Below, piece by piece: positions 7,712 to 15,068 of a stretch of 17,483 bases of DNA. The notes beneath the pieces were generated by a model. The model saw only the letters and a program-made list of their open reading frames with translations, ran no database searches and had not been told where the DNA came from. Origin of the DNA: an uncultured Brevundimonas sp. (lineage in GTDB: Bacteria; Pseudomonadota; Alphaproteobacteria; Caulobacterales; Caulobacteraceae). A program made the translations under genes and the position numbers. Location of the stretch: positions 1 to 17,483 of the forward strand of contig CAMLNT010000026.1 of the NCBI GenBank assembly GCA_946481425.1, read 5' to 3'. Position 1 is the first letter of the stretch. Each line of letters begins with the position of its first letter.

Positions 7712-7739
7712 TTGACGGTCAGGGGTCCACCCCTATATC
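7712..7739 (+). promoter_or_regulatory. Promoter of sppA
   Basis: A perfect TTGACG -35 (7712-7717), a 16-bp spacer and TATATC (7734-7739). The octamer CCTATATC matches seven of eight positions of GCTANAWC. The predicted start is near 7746, giving a leader of about 43 nt. The spacer holds an inverted repeat, AGGGGT-CC-ACCCCT (7721-7734), which could be a repressor site. Confidence 0.72.
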
Positions 7740-7788
7740 GCCGGTGTGGCGGGCCGCTGTCCGTGGCCCAGGGGATGAGCGTCAGTCC

Positions 7789-9567
7789 ATGAAACAGTTC
7801 TTCATCACCATGGCGGCGGTGTTCGTCGCCCTGCTCGTCTTCGTGGGCGGCGCCTTCGTAATCGGCGCGATGACGATCGTGGGGTCCCTCTCGTCGACCC
7901 CCGCCGGCCCGTCTGGACCCGTCGTTATCGAGATGGACCTGCGCTCCGGCGTCACCGACCAGGACCCCCAGAATCCCTTCGCCCTCTTCTCCGGCGGCGG
8001 CTTGTCTGTGATGCGCGTGGTCGAGGTGCTGGATCACGCCCAGGACGACGAGAACGTCCGCGGGCTGTTCATCCGGTTGCCGGAGTCCGGCATGACGCCG
8101 GCCGCGGCGGATGAGATCCGCCAGGCCATCAGCCGCTTCCGCCGCGCCGGCAAGCCGGTCATCGCGCACAGCCAGGGCATGTACCAATCGGGCGCCGTGG
8201 TCTCGTCCTACATGGTCGGCGCCGCCGCCGACGAGTTCTGGCTGCAGGGCAACGCCGGGCTTCAGGCGGCTGGTCTCTCGACCGAAGAAATCTTCTTCTC
8301 GCGCGCCTTCGAGCGCTACGGCGTCCAGCCGGAGTTCGAGCAGCGCTACGAATACAAGAATGCGGTCAATCCGTTCCTGCAGAGCGACTATACGGCCGCC
8401 CACCGCGAGGCGACGCTGAGCTGGATGAATGCGGTCTACCTCTCGGCGGTCGCCAACGCGGCGCGGGACCGTGACATGGACCGGACGGTCCTTCAGCAGG
8501 CGCTGGAAGCCGGACCGGCCGTCGGCCAGGTGGCCCGCGAGCGGGGGCTGGTCGATCGCCTCGGCCAGGTCGAGGAGGCCGAGCAGCGGGCTCTGACCCG
8601 GGCGGGTGAGGGCGCCGAGACGATCGACTTCCATGATTATGCAGCCGCCATGACCTCGAGCGGATCCGGCCCGGTCATCGCGGTCGTCCAGGCCGAGGGC
8701 CCGATTGTCACCGGCGCCGGTGGCGGCGCCAGCCCGTTCGGTGAGTCCTCCACCATCTATTCCGACCAGGTCGCCGAGGCGATCTATGACGCGATCGAGG
8801 ACGACGATGTCCGCGCGATCGTCTTCCGGGTTTCATCGCCGGGTGGCTCGGATGTGGCGTCCGAGCAGATCCTGGCGGCCGTGCGCGCCGCGGTGGCCGC
8901 CGACAAGCCGGTCGTCGTCTCAATGGGCGCCTATGCCGCCTCGGGCGGCTACTGGATCAGCTCGGAAGCCAGTCACATCGTGGCTCAGCCGACGACCCTG
9001 ACTGGCTCCATTGGCGTCTATGGCGGCAAGTTCGTTCTGACCGAAGCTCTGGCGCGGTTCGGCGTCGACATGCAGTCGCTGTCGGTCGGCGGCGAGACGG
9101 CCGACATGTTCTCGCCGGCCGACGAGCTGTCCGAGGCGGACCGCGCGGCCTTCTCGGCCTGGATGGACACCATCTACAACGGCTTCGTCGCCCGCGTGGC
9201 CCGCGGCCGCGAACTGCCCGAGGCGCGCGTGCGCGAGATCGCCCGCGGCCGCGTCTGGACGGGCTCGCAGGCGCTGCGCCTCGGCCTCGTCGACGAGATC
9301 GGCGGCTTCCATGAGGCGGTCCGTCGCGCCCAGATTCTGGCCGACATTGGCGAGGACGATGAAATCCAGCTCCGCCGCTTCCCGGCCCAGCAGGGCTTCT
9401 GGGAGCAGCTTGGCCTCGCCTTCGGCGGCGGCGCCGAGGCCGCCCGCGCCCTGATCACGCTCGGCGCCATCGCCAACGATCCGGATGTCCGGGCCGCCGC
9501 GCGTGACGTGCAGCGCGCCCGCGCCCGCTCGGAAGGCGCCGTGGTGATGGCGGACGAGCCGCTCTAG
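7789..9567 (+). CDS. sppA: Signal peptide peptidase SppA, 67K type, 592 aa
   Basis: Inner-membrane serine protease that clears cleaved signal peptides and other membrane peptides. The ATG at 7789 follows GGGATGAG. The frame opens 15 codons earlier but without a better site. One N-terminal membrane anchor (about residues 3-30) is followed by two tandem ClpP/crotonase-like halves, as in the E. coli 67K form (618 aa). The catalytic dyad is visible. The general-base Lys lies in YEYKNAVNPF (K190, equivalent to E. coli K209) in the first half. The Ser lies in AYAASGGYWIS (S385, equivalent to S409) in the second. The second half also shows the S-S-P-G-G motif (VSSPGGSDVA) and TLTGSIGVYGGKF. The gene has its own promoter and no operon partner, and its stop directly abuts the stop of the opposing transporter gene. 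Confidence 0.96.
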   Translation: MKQFFITMAAVFVALLVFVGGAFVIGAMTIVGSLSSTPAGPSGPVVIEMDLRSGVTDQDPQNPFALFSGGGLSVMRVVEVLDHAQDDENVRGLFIRLPESGMTPAAADEIRQAISRFRRAGKPVIAHSQGMYQSGAVVSSYMVGAAADEFWLQGNAGLQAAGLSTEEIFFSRAFERYGVQPEFEQRYEYKNAVNPFLQSDYTAAHREATLSWMNAVYLSAVANAARDRDMDRTVLQQALEAGPAVGQVARERGLVDRLGQVEEAEQRALTRAGEGAETIDFHDYAAAMTSSGSGPVIAVVQAEGPIVTGAGGGASPFGESSTIYSDQVAEAIYDAIEDDDVRAIVFRVSSPGGSDVASEQILAAVRAAVAADKPVVVSMGAYAASGGYWISSEASHIVAQPTTLTGSIGVYGGKFVLTEALARFGVDMQSLSVGGETADMFSPADELSEADRAAFSAWMDTIYNGFVARVARGRELPEARVREIARGRVWTGSQALRLGLVDEIGGFHEAVRRAQILADIGEDDEIQLRRFPAQQGFWEQLGLAFGGGAEAARALITLGAIANDPDVRAAARDVQRARARSEGAVVMADEPL

Positions 9568-9840
9568 TCAGTCGTCCTTGCGGCCATAACGCCATTTCAG
9601 GATCAGGACCGTCAGCGCCATCAGAAACGCGATGGCGTTAGACGCCGCGACCGGCCAGGCCTGGGCGAGCACGCCGTAAGTCGTCCAGAGGACGAAGGTC
9701 GTCACCGTCAGGGCGTAGGTCTTCAGACTGACGGACGAGGCGTCCTTTTCCTGGATGATCTTCAGGATCTGCGGCGCGAAGCTGGCGATCGAGCAGATTG
9801 CCGCGGCGACACCGACGCCATTGACGATCCAGGGGCTCAC
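9568..9840 (-). CDS. SemiSWEET/PQ-loop small transporter, 90 aa
   Basis: Three-helix half-transporter of the SemiSWEET (MtN3/PQ-loop) family. It works as a dimer and in known cases carries sugars passively. Helices lie at about 5-27, 38-58 and 64-83. The PQ motif is in TM1 ([10 protein letters not shown]23-Q24). A TM2 Trp (W52) and a TM3 Asn (N68) sit 16 residues apart, the same separation I recall for the sugar-contacting Trp and Asn of the Leptospira SemiSWEET. The C-terminus is charged (RYGRKDD). Translation starts at a GTG (9840-9838) that overlaps the TGA of the upstream amidase gene (GTGA), so it is probably translationally coupled. Operon placement with a peptidase and an amidase makes a product-transport role attractive, but its real substrate is unknown. 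Length and topology are normal. Confidence 0.92.
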   Translation of the reverse strand: MSPWIVNGVGVAAAICSIASFAPQILKIIQEKDASSVSLKTYALTVTTFVLWTTYGVLAQAWPVAASNAIAFLMALTVLILKWRYGRKDD

Positions 9841-11354
9841 GGCAGGAAGCGGGGCGGGCGGCGCGCCTGGGTCCGCTGCTCAAAGGCGTAGCCGAGGCTG
9901 AGGACGCGCGCGTCCGACCACGCCGGGCCGATGAAGCTCATCCCCACCGGCAGGTCGCCCACGAAGCCCATGGGCACGGTCAGATGCGGATAGCCCGCCA
10001 CCGCTGGCAGGCGCGAGGCCGAACCCTCGAACGCGTCGCCGTCGCCCAGCGTGATCTCGAATGCCGGACCCGTGGTCGGCGCGATCAGGATCTCGACGTC
10101 ATGCTCGGCCAGGAGCCGGTCGATGCCCTCCGGCCCGGCGAGCCTCAGGGACGTGGCACGGGCCTCAATATAGTCGGGGTCGTCCAGGCCCTGCGTCTGT
10201 TCCGCCGCATCGAAAAGTTCCTGGCCGAAATGCTCGACCTCGGCAGGCGTCGAACGGTTGAAGGCGATCAGGTCGGCGAGGGTGCGTGTCGGCACCTCCG
10301 CGGCGTCGGTCGAGGCCAGATAGGCGTTCATCCCGACGCGAAGCTCGGTCAGCAGGACCACGATCTCGTTGCGCCCGATGGCGCCCATGTCCGGGCCTTC
10401 GTTGATGTCGACGAGGATGGCTCCGGCGTCCCTCAGGTCCTGCAGGCGCTGTTCGAAAACAGCATCCGTCCCGGGCGAATAGCCGGTCAGGAACCGCGCA
10501 ACGCCGATGCGCGTCCCGCGAAGGCTGTCGGCGTCCAGGGCCGCCCGATAGTCTGTCCGACGGGCGTCCGCCTCGGCGGTGCGCGGGTCCAGCGGATCGC
10601 TCCCGGCCATGTGGGTCAGCAGGATCGCGGCGTCCTCGACCGTGGTGGTCATGGGGCCTGCCGTGTCCTGGCTTTCGGAAATCGGCACGATGTGGGTGCG
10701 ACTGACCAGCCCCACCGTCGGCTTGAAGCCGACGATGCCGTTCATGGCCGCCGGGCAGGTGATGGACCCGTCCGTCTCCGTGCCGATCGCGGCCGGCGCC
10801 AGACCCGCCGCCACCGCCGCCGCGCTGCCGGACGACGACCCACAGGCCGAGCGCGACAGGTCGTGCGGGTTGCGCGTCAGCCCGCCGACCGCGCTCCAGC
10901 CGGAACTGGATTCGCTCGAGCGGATATTGGCCCACTCCGACAGGTTGGCCTTGCCAAGGATGATAACCCCGGCCGCGCGAAGCCTGGCGACGAGGGGAGC
11001 GTCGCGTTCCGTAAAGTTGTCAGCCAGGGCCAGCGAGCCGGCCGTCGTCGGCAACTCCCGTGTCTCGATGTTGTCCTTGATCAGGATCGGCACGCCCAGC
11101 AGGGGCGCCACCCCGCCGAGGAACTGTGGATCCCAGGCGTCGGTGTTCCAGGCCAGCACCGCATTGACCTGTTCCTCAATAGCCCCTCCGAGGCAGGGGC
11201 GTTGCCGCGCGCCGAGATAGTCGGCGATGGTCGATCCGGCCGGCGAGCAGGCCTGTGGTTCGGGCCCAGCCGCCAGGGCCGGGGGCTCGGCCGTCGGCGC
11301 CGTGCAGGCGGATACCAGTAGCCCGCCCAGCGCTCCGACGATCCCCCCTCGCAT
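9837..11354 (-). CDS. Amidase signature family lipoprotein, 505 aa
   Basis: Amidase-signature enzyme hydrolysing an amide bond (R-CO-NH2 or peptide-like amide). The N-terminus [17 protein letters not shown] is a lipoprotein signal with a lipobox (LVSAC, Cys17), so the enzyme is probably membrane-anchored and periplasmic, not cytoplasmic like GatA. The Ser-cisSer-Lys triad is readable: Lys93 in ILIKDNIE, cis-Ser about 173 in [10 protein letters not shown] and nucleophile Ser197 in [11 protein letters not shown], 24 residues on as in [12 protein letters not shown] follows, as expected. The C-terminal part carries the usual IAPTTGPAF and [11 protein letters not shown] segments. The ATG at 11354 has GGAGG about 10 nt upstream, lying inside the end of the DPP-IV gene whose stop is 4 bp away. 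The 3' end overlaps the transporter start. Likely substrates are peptide amides or amino-acid amides; this is inference from neighbours. Confidence 0.94.
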   Translation of the reverse strand: MRGGIVGALGGLLVSACTAPTAEPPALAAGPEPQACSPAGSTIADYLGARQRPCLGGAIEEQVNAVLAWNTDAWDPQFLGGVAPLLGVPILIKDNIETRELPTTAGSLALADNFTERDAPLVARLRAAGVIILGKANLSEWANIRSSESSSGWSAVGGLTRNPHDLSRSACGSSSGSAAAVAAGLAPAAIGTETDGSITCPAAMNGIVGFKPTVGLVSRTHIVPISESQDTAGPMTTTVEDAAILLTHMAGSDPLDPRTAEADARRTDYRAALDADSLRGTRIGVARFLTGYSPGTDAVFEQRLQDLRDAGAILVDINEGPDMGAIGRNEIVVLLTELRVGMNAYLASTDAAEVPTRTLADLIAFNRSTPAEVEHFGQELFDAAEQTQGLDDPDYIEARATSLRLAGPEGIDRLLAEHDVEILIAPTTGPAFEITLGDGDAFEGSASRLPAVAGYPHLTVPMGFVGDLPVGMSFIGPAWSDARVLSLGYAFEQRTQARRPPRFLP

Positions 11355-11358
11355 CGGC

Positions 11359-13572
11359 CTAGTCCTCCGCCAGGTTACGGCCGAAGAAGTCGAGGTAGGT
11401 GCGCCACTGCTGCAGCAGCCGGGGATTGCCCCGCACTCCGTGCCGCTGGCCGGGGTAGAGCATCATCTCGAACGGCATGGACCGTTCCTGCAGCGCGTTG
11501 ATGACCCGGGTGGCGTTCTCGAAGATGACGTTGTCGTCGGCCATGCCGTGCATGATCATCAGACGACCCTCGAGGTTTTCCAGGCGCGGGATAACGTCGG
11601 AGGCCGCATAGCCATCGGCATTGTCCTCCGGCGTGCCCATGAACCGCTCGGTGTAGTGGGTGTCATAGAGGCCCCACTCCGTCGGCGGCGCCCCCGAGGC
11701 GCCTGCCTGAAGGTCGAAGCGCGGATCGGTCATCATCATCAGGACCATGAAACCGCCGTAGCTCCAGCCCGTCACGCCGATCCTCTCCGGATCGATGAAG
11801 GACTGGCTTCGCAGCCATTCCAGCCCGGCGTACTGATCGTCCACCTCGACCGTGCCGAGGTTGCGGTCCAGCGCGGTCTGGAAGTCCGCCGACCGGTTCG
11901 ACGAGCCTCGATTGTCCAGCCGGAAGACGACGTAGCCCGCCTCCAGGTAGAGCCGGGACGACAGGGCCTGCCAGCCACGCGTCACGCGCTGCACGCCCGG
12001 TCCGCCATAAACCTCGATGATCGCCGGATAGCGACGCGTCGGATCGAACTCCGGCGGCGTCAGCACCTGGTACCAGAGGTCCGAACCGTCTTCGGCCTGG
12101 ATCGTCCCATAGGTCGGAACCGTGTGCCGCGCGACAAACGGCGCATAGGGATGGTCGGCGTCCAGCGCATTCTCCTCGATCCAGCGCAGGCGCTGGCCGT
12201 CGGCGGCGTACAGGGCGGTGTTCGGCGGGGTCATCGGGTCCGAATAATTGCCGACGAAGACGCCGCCTTCACCGACATCCGCCGACCACCAGCCTTCGCC
12301 CGACGTCACGCGCGTCGGCTCGGCCGATCCATCGAGCCGCGTCACGAACAGATGCTGCTGGGTGGGGTCGCCGGGCGAGGCCAGGAACCAGACCTGGCCG
12401 CTTTCCTCGTCGACCTCCTCGACGCCCCGGATCGGCCAGTCGCCCGACGTCACCTGGTTCACGACCTGGCCATCGGCGCCGTAGCGATAGAGATGCAGGT
12501 TGCCGTCGCGGTCCGAACTCCAGAGGAAGCCGCCGTCGTCCAGCGGCGTGAAGTCGTGGGTCAGGTCGACCCAGTGGTCGTTGGTCTCGGTCAGGACCAC
12601 GCGGCTCTCGCCGGTGCGCGGGTTGACCGCCAGAAGCTCCAGCGTCCGCTGATCGCGTGACTGGCGCTGCACATAGAGAGTGCGGCCGTCGTTGGCCCAG
12701 TCGACGCGGGCGACGTAGATGTCCTCGTTCTCGCCGAGATCGACCTGGCGGCGGTCACCGACCAGCATGTCCTGCACCCAGACCTGGACCACGGCGTTGG
12801 GGCGTCCGGCGCGCGGATATCGCTGCTCGATCGTGCTGGCGCCTTCGCCGGTGATGTCGAGGCGGGGGATGATGTCGACCCCTGTCTCGTCGACCCGGGT
12901 CATGGCGATGTAGCGCTCGTCGGGGCTCCACCAATAGCCGGTGTCCCGGTCCATCTCCTCCTGGGCGATGAACTCGGCCGTCGCCCAGGTGACCGCGCCG
13001 TCGCCGTCATAGGTGACCGGAATCTCGAAGCCGTTGGTCAGGTCGTAGACGATCAGGTCCTGGTCGCGCACCCACGACACATAGTTGCCGTTCGGGGAGA
13101 CCTTCGCATCGATTTCGTCGGCCTCTGTTTCCGTCAGGCGGCGAACCGTCCCGTCCTCGCGGCTGGCGAGGAAGATGTCCCCTTCAAGCGGCGCCAGGAT
13201 AAAGCGGCCCTGGTCATCCCACGAGTATTCGACCACGCCGCGCTGGCTGATGCGCATCCGCTCGCGCCGCGCGCGTTCTGCTTCGGACAACTCGCCCGCA
13301 TCGGGGACCAGGGCGCGGGCGTCCACCAGCCGGAAGGGATCGCCGCCGGCGACAGGCGCCGCCCACAAGTCCAGCACGTCGACGTCGTCCTCTCGCGGCA
13401 GGAGATAGGCGACCAGTTCGCCGTCCGGCGACAGGGTCACCGACCGGGCCGAGGGGCCATTCAGGCTGGGATCGGCAAACACCCGCTCGGGCGTCAGCCG
13501 TTCCTGGGCCGAGGCGGGCAGGGCGAGGGCGAGGAGAGCGGCGACGGCCGCAGAGGACATCAGGGTACGCAT
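11359..13572 (-). CDS. Secreted dipeptidyl peptidase IV-type S9 peptidase, 737 aa
   Basis: Exported S9B peptidase that should release N-terminal dipeptides, classically Xaa-Pro. The ATG at 13572 opens a signal peptide ([23 protein letters not shown]). A TTG two codons earlier is also in frame but unlikely. The DPPIV N-terminal propeller spans about 40-500 and includes [19 protein letters not shown]. Its Glu pair (E205-E206) corresponds to the substrate N-terminus-binding pair of DPP IV. The hydrolase domain has GWSYGG (Ser about 604), HGMADDNV (Asp about 679) and YPGQRHG (His about 711), with the Asp-His spacing (32) of human DPP IV. No good Shine-Dalgarno precedes the ATG. A weak -10-like GCTAAGCC lies just upstream, so the gene may have a leaderless start or be read from the upstream gene 44 bp away. 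It stops 4 bp before the amidase start. Confidence 0.95.
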   Translation of the reverse strand: MRTLMSSAAVAALLALALPASAQERLTPERVFADPSLNGPSARSVTLSPDGELVAYLLPREDDVDVLDLWAAPVAGGDPFRLVDARALVPDAGELSEAERARRERMRISQRGVVEYSWDDQGRFILAPLEGDIFLASREDGTVRRLTETEADEIDAKVSPNGNYVSWVRDQDLIVYDLTNGFEIPVTYDGDGAVTWATAEFIAQEEMDRDTGYWWSPDERYIAMTRVDETGVDIIPRLDITGEGASTIEQRYPRAGRPNAVVQVWVQDMLVGDRRQVDLGENEDIYVARVDWANDGRTLYVQRQSRDQRTLELLAVNPRTGESRVVLTETNDHWVDLTHDFTPLDDGGFLWSSDRDGNLHLYRYGADGQVVNQVTSGDWPIRGVEEVDEESGQVWFLASPGDPTQQHLFVTRLDGSAEPTRVTSGEGWWSADVGEGGVFVGNYSDPMTPPNTALYAADGQRLRWIEENALDADHPYAPFVARHTVPTYGTIQAEDGSDLWYQVLTPPEFDPTRRYPAIIEVYGGPGVQRVTRGWQALSSRLYLEAGYVVFRLDNRGSSNRSADFQTALDRNLGTVEVDDQYAGLEWLRSQSFIDPERIGVTGWSYGGFMVLMMMTDPRFDLQAGASGAPPTEWGLYDTHYTERFMGTPEDNADGYAASDVIPRLENLEGRLMIMHGMADDNVIFENATRVINALQERSMPFEMMLYPGQRHGVRGNPRLLQQWRTYLDFFGRNLAED

Positions 13573-13616
13573 GGTCAAGGCTTAGCGCGGCAATCCGCTC
13601 CCCGCCAGACGTCGGT

Positions 13617-13991
13617 TCAGATGATCCAGTCGACGCCGCGTGGTTCCAGCAGCATGCGATGCGAACCCCGACCGTCGCTGAAAGAGGCCAGGGCGGCCTC
13701 AACGGGATCGGGGTCCAGAAAGAGGCTCACATCGCCGGGCGGGCAGATGATCGGATCGGATTCGGGGATCAGCTTGGATTCGAACCCGACCGGCAGGATT
13801 TCGGGCCGATCGAAGTCGTCTGGCCGCGAGAGCGTGTCGGCCACGGCTGACACCCAGCTATCGATTATGGGAGGGTCCGCCTCGAACCAGCTACGGACGA
13901 AATCCGGCGAAAACGACAGGTCAGCCGCCAGGTCCTCGGCGACAGGCGAGCCGAGGCGAGCCGTTTGAACAAGTCGTCCGATGAGCGACAC
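13617..13991 (-). CDS. Uncharacterised small protein, 124 aa (GTG start)
   Basis: I recognise no family. The protein is soluble and acidic, has no signal peptide or membrane segment, and is rich in Asp/Pro/Ser (SFSPDFVRSWFEADPPIIDSW; ESDPIICPPGDVSLFLDPDPVEAAL). Synonymous sites favour G/C as in its neighbours, which supports it as real. The frame opens at a TTG at 14039, but that TTG is the first three bases of a -35-like TTGACC. The better start is the GTG at 13991-13989, preceded by GAGGAG (13998-14003) with 6-nt spacing. It lies 44 bp upstream of the DPP-IV gene on the same strand and may head that operon. A plus-strand frame over the same bases has no start signal and is treated as a shadow. 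It could be lineage-specific. Confidence 0.6.
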   Translation of the reverse strand: MSLIGRLVQTARLGSPVAEDLAADLSFSPDFVRSWFEADPPIIDSWVSAVADTLSRPDDFDRPEILPVGFESKLIPESDPIICPPGDVSLFLDPDPVEAALASFSDGRGSHRMLLEPRGVDWII

Positions 13992-14010
13992 AGCAAGCTC
14001 CTCGGACGGG

Positions 14011-14039
14011 ATTGTCTCGCCAAACCGACGTTCGGTCAA
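14011..14039 (-). promoter_or_regulatory. Promoter for the small-protein/peptidase/amidase/transporter cluster
   Basis: On the minus strand TTGACC (14034-14039) and GACAAT (14011-14016) are separated by exactly 17 bp. A start near 14004 would place the GAGGAG ribosome site at the very 5' end of the mRNA and give a leader of about 13 nt before the GTG at 13991. Confidence 0.65.
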
Positions 14040-14061
14040 CGCCGCGCCGCATTTCGTGATC

Positions 14062-14090
14062 GTGGCGAGGTCATCGGAGGACGGTATAAT
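14062..14090 (+). promoter_or_regulatory. Promoter of the 2-hydroxyacid dehydrogenase, probably leaderless
   Basis: A perfect TATAAT (14085-14090) lies 17 bp after GTGGCG (14062-14067), which matches TTGACG at four of six. The transcription start falls at about 14096-14097, on the ATG itself. The GGAGG at 14076-14080 lies upstream of that start and would not be in the mRNA. Confidence 0.55.
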
Positions 14091-14095
14091 GCGGC

Positions 14096-15019
14096 ATGTC
14101 GCGCCCCGCCGTTCTGATCGCCCAGAGCCATCTGCATCCGCTGTCCGGCTTTCTGGAGAGCGCCTACGATGTCTATCGCCTCTGGGAGGGCCCGCCGACG
14201 GAGGCGGCGCACGCCATCGGGGCCATCGTGGTCGCCGGCGAGTTCCCGCTCGACAAGGCCCTGATCGAACAACTCCCCAACCTGAAGCTCGTGGCCTGCT
14301 TCACCTCCGGCTACGACGGGATCGACATTGACTGGTGTCGGGGCAGGGGGCTCGAGGTCACACACGCTCCGGCCGTCAATCATGAGGACGTCGCCGATCA
14401 CGCCCTTGGCCTGATCCTGGCTGCGCGCCGGGAGATCGCGCGCGGCGACCGCGAGCTGCGAGCGGGCGGCTGGACGCCCGAGAGCCGCATCCTCACCCAC
14501 TCGCTCAGGGGGCAAAAGGTCGGGATTGTCGGCATGGGTCTGATCGGCCAGGCCGTCGCAACGCGCTGCCAAGCCTTCGGCATGACGCCTTCCTGGTGGG
14601 GCCCCAGGCCCAAGGATATAGACTGGCCTCCGGCCGACAGCCTGCTGGCTCTTGCGCGGGCTAGCGACATCCTCGTGGTGGCCTGCCGCGCCGATGAGAC
14701 CAATCGGGGCCTCATTTCGCGTGAAGTCATGGAGGCGCTCGGCCCCCAGGGCCTGCTCGTCAACGTCTCGCGCGGGCAGGTCGTCGATGAGGCCGCCCTT
14801 ATGGACCTGCTGCGCACCGGTCGTCTCGGCCAGGCCGCGCTCGACGTCTATGAGATCGAGCCGACCGACCCGGCGCAGTGGGAGGGCGTGCCCAATACCG
14901 TCCTGACGCCCCATACTGGAGGCGCGACGCGCGAAGCGGTCCAGGGCATGCTGATGCTGCTGATGCAGAACCTGGCCGCACACTTTTCCGGTGAGCCGGT
15001 AAGGACGCCAGTCCCCTAG
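14096..15019 (+). CDS. D-isomer-specific 2-hydroxyacid dehydrogenase, 307 aa
   Basis: NAD(P)-dependent oxidoreductase interconverting a 2-oxoacid and a D-2-hydroxyacid, of the glyoxylate/hydroxypyruvate reductase-like group. An N-terminal substrate-domain part (VACFTSGYDGIDIDWC) precedes a Rossmann domain with VGIVGMGLIGQAVA (GxGxxG at 146-151). Catalytic residues are present: Arg226 in VNVSRGQVVDE, Glu255 in DVYEIEP and His273 in TPHTGGAT. After the last Rossmann strand there is GPRPK rather than the usual acidic NAD-selecting residue, so NADPH preference (as in GhrA/HPPR-like enzymes) is plausible. The ATG at 14096 starts at the right place for the family (MSRPAVLIAQ). GGAGG is 15 nt away, too far, which fits leaderless translation. 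The gene is divergent from the peptidase cluster and is followed within 45 bp by the methionine operon. The physiological substrate is unknown. Confidence 0.93.
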   Translation: MSRPAVLIAQSHLHPLSGFLESAYDVYRLWEGPPTEAAHAIGAIVVAGEFPLDKALIEQLPNLKLVACFTSGYDGIDIDWCRGRGLEVTHAPAVNHEDVADHALGLILAARREIARGDRELRAGGWTPESRILTHSLRGQKVGIVGMGLIGQAVATRCQAFGMTPSWWGPRPKDIDWPPADSLLALARASDILVVACRADETNRGLISREVMEALGPQGLLVNVSRGQVVDEAALMDLLRTGRLGQAALDVYEIEPTDPAQWEGVPNTVLTPHTGGATREAVQGMLMLLMQNLAAHFSGEPVRTPVP

Positions 15020-15044
15020 GGGAGCCGCTTTTTTCTTGCCGTAA

Positions 15045-15068
15045 GCATATAAAGATATCTTTATATGC
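15045..15068. promoter_or_regulatory. 24-bp perfect palindrome: candidate operator of the SahR-type regulator
   Basis: GCATATAAAGAT followed directly by its exact reverse complement. It is strongly AT-rich in a GC-rich region and covers the first possible ATG (15065) of the regulator gene. Two AAAGAT-type half-sites suit a dimeric winged-helix protein. A TTGCCG at 15036-15041 could be the -35, so a bound repressor would block the promoter. As I recall, the reported alphaproteobacterial SahR motif is of this ATAAAGATATCTTTAT type. Confidence 0.85.

Noticed and set aside
9984..12660. Long plus-strand frames of 445 and 477 codons opposite the amidase and DPP IV genes
   Set aside because: Arg/Gly/His-rich mirror frames of well-supported genes with no start signals.
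13621..13968. 115-codon plus-strand frame over the small hypothetical gene
   Set aside because: Ser/Arg/Gly-rich with no ribosome site. The minus-strand frame has a promoter, ribosome site and better codon pattern.
15012..15034. TCCCCTAGGGGA palindrome followed by a T run after the dehydrogenase, as a terminator
   Set aside because: The palindrome has no unpaired centre. Leaving a 4-nt loop keeps only 4 bp, and five bases separate it from the T run. It may be weak at best, and read-through into the methionine operon cannot be excluded.
15020..15064. SAM, SAH or cobalamin riboswitch before the methionine operon
   Set aside because: Only 45 bp separate the genes, too little for any of these riboswitches, and the space is largely the palindrome. 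Control by a protein is the simpler reading.
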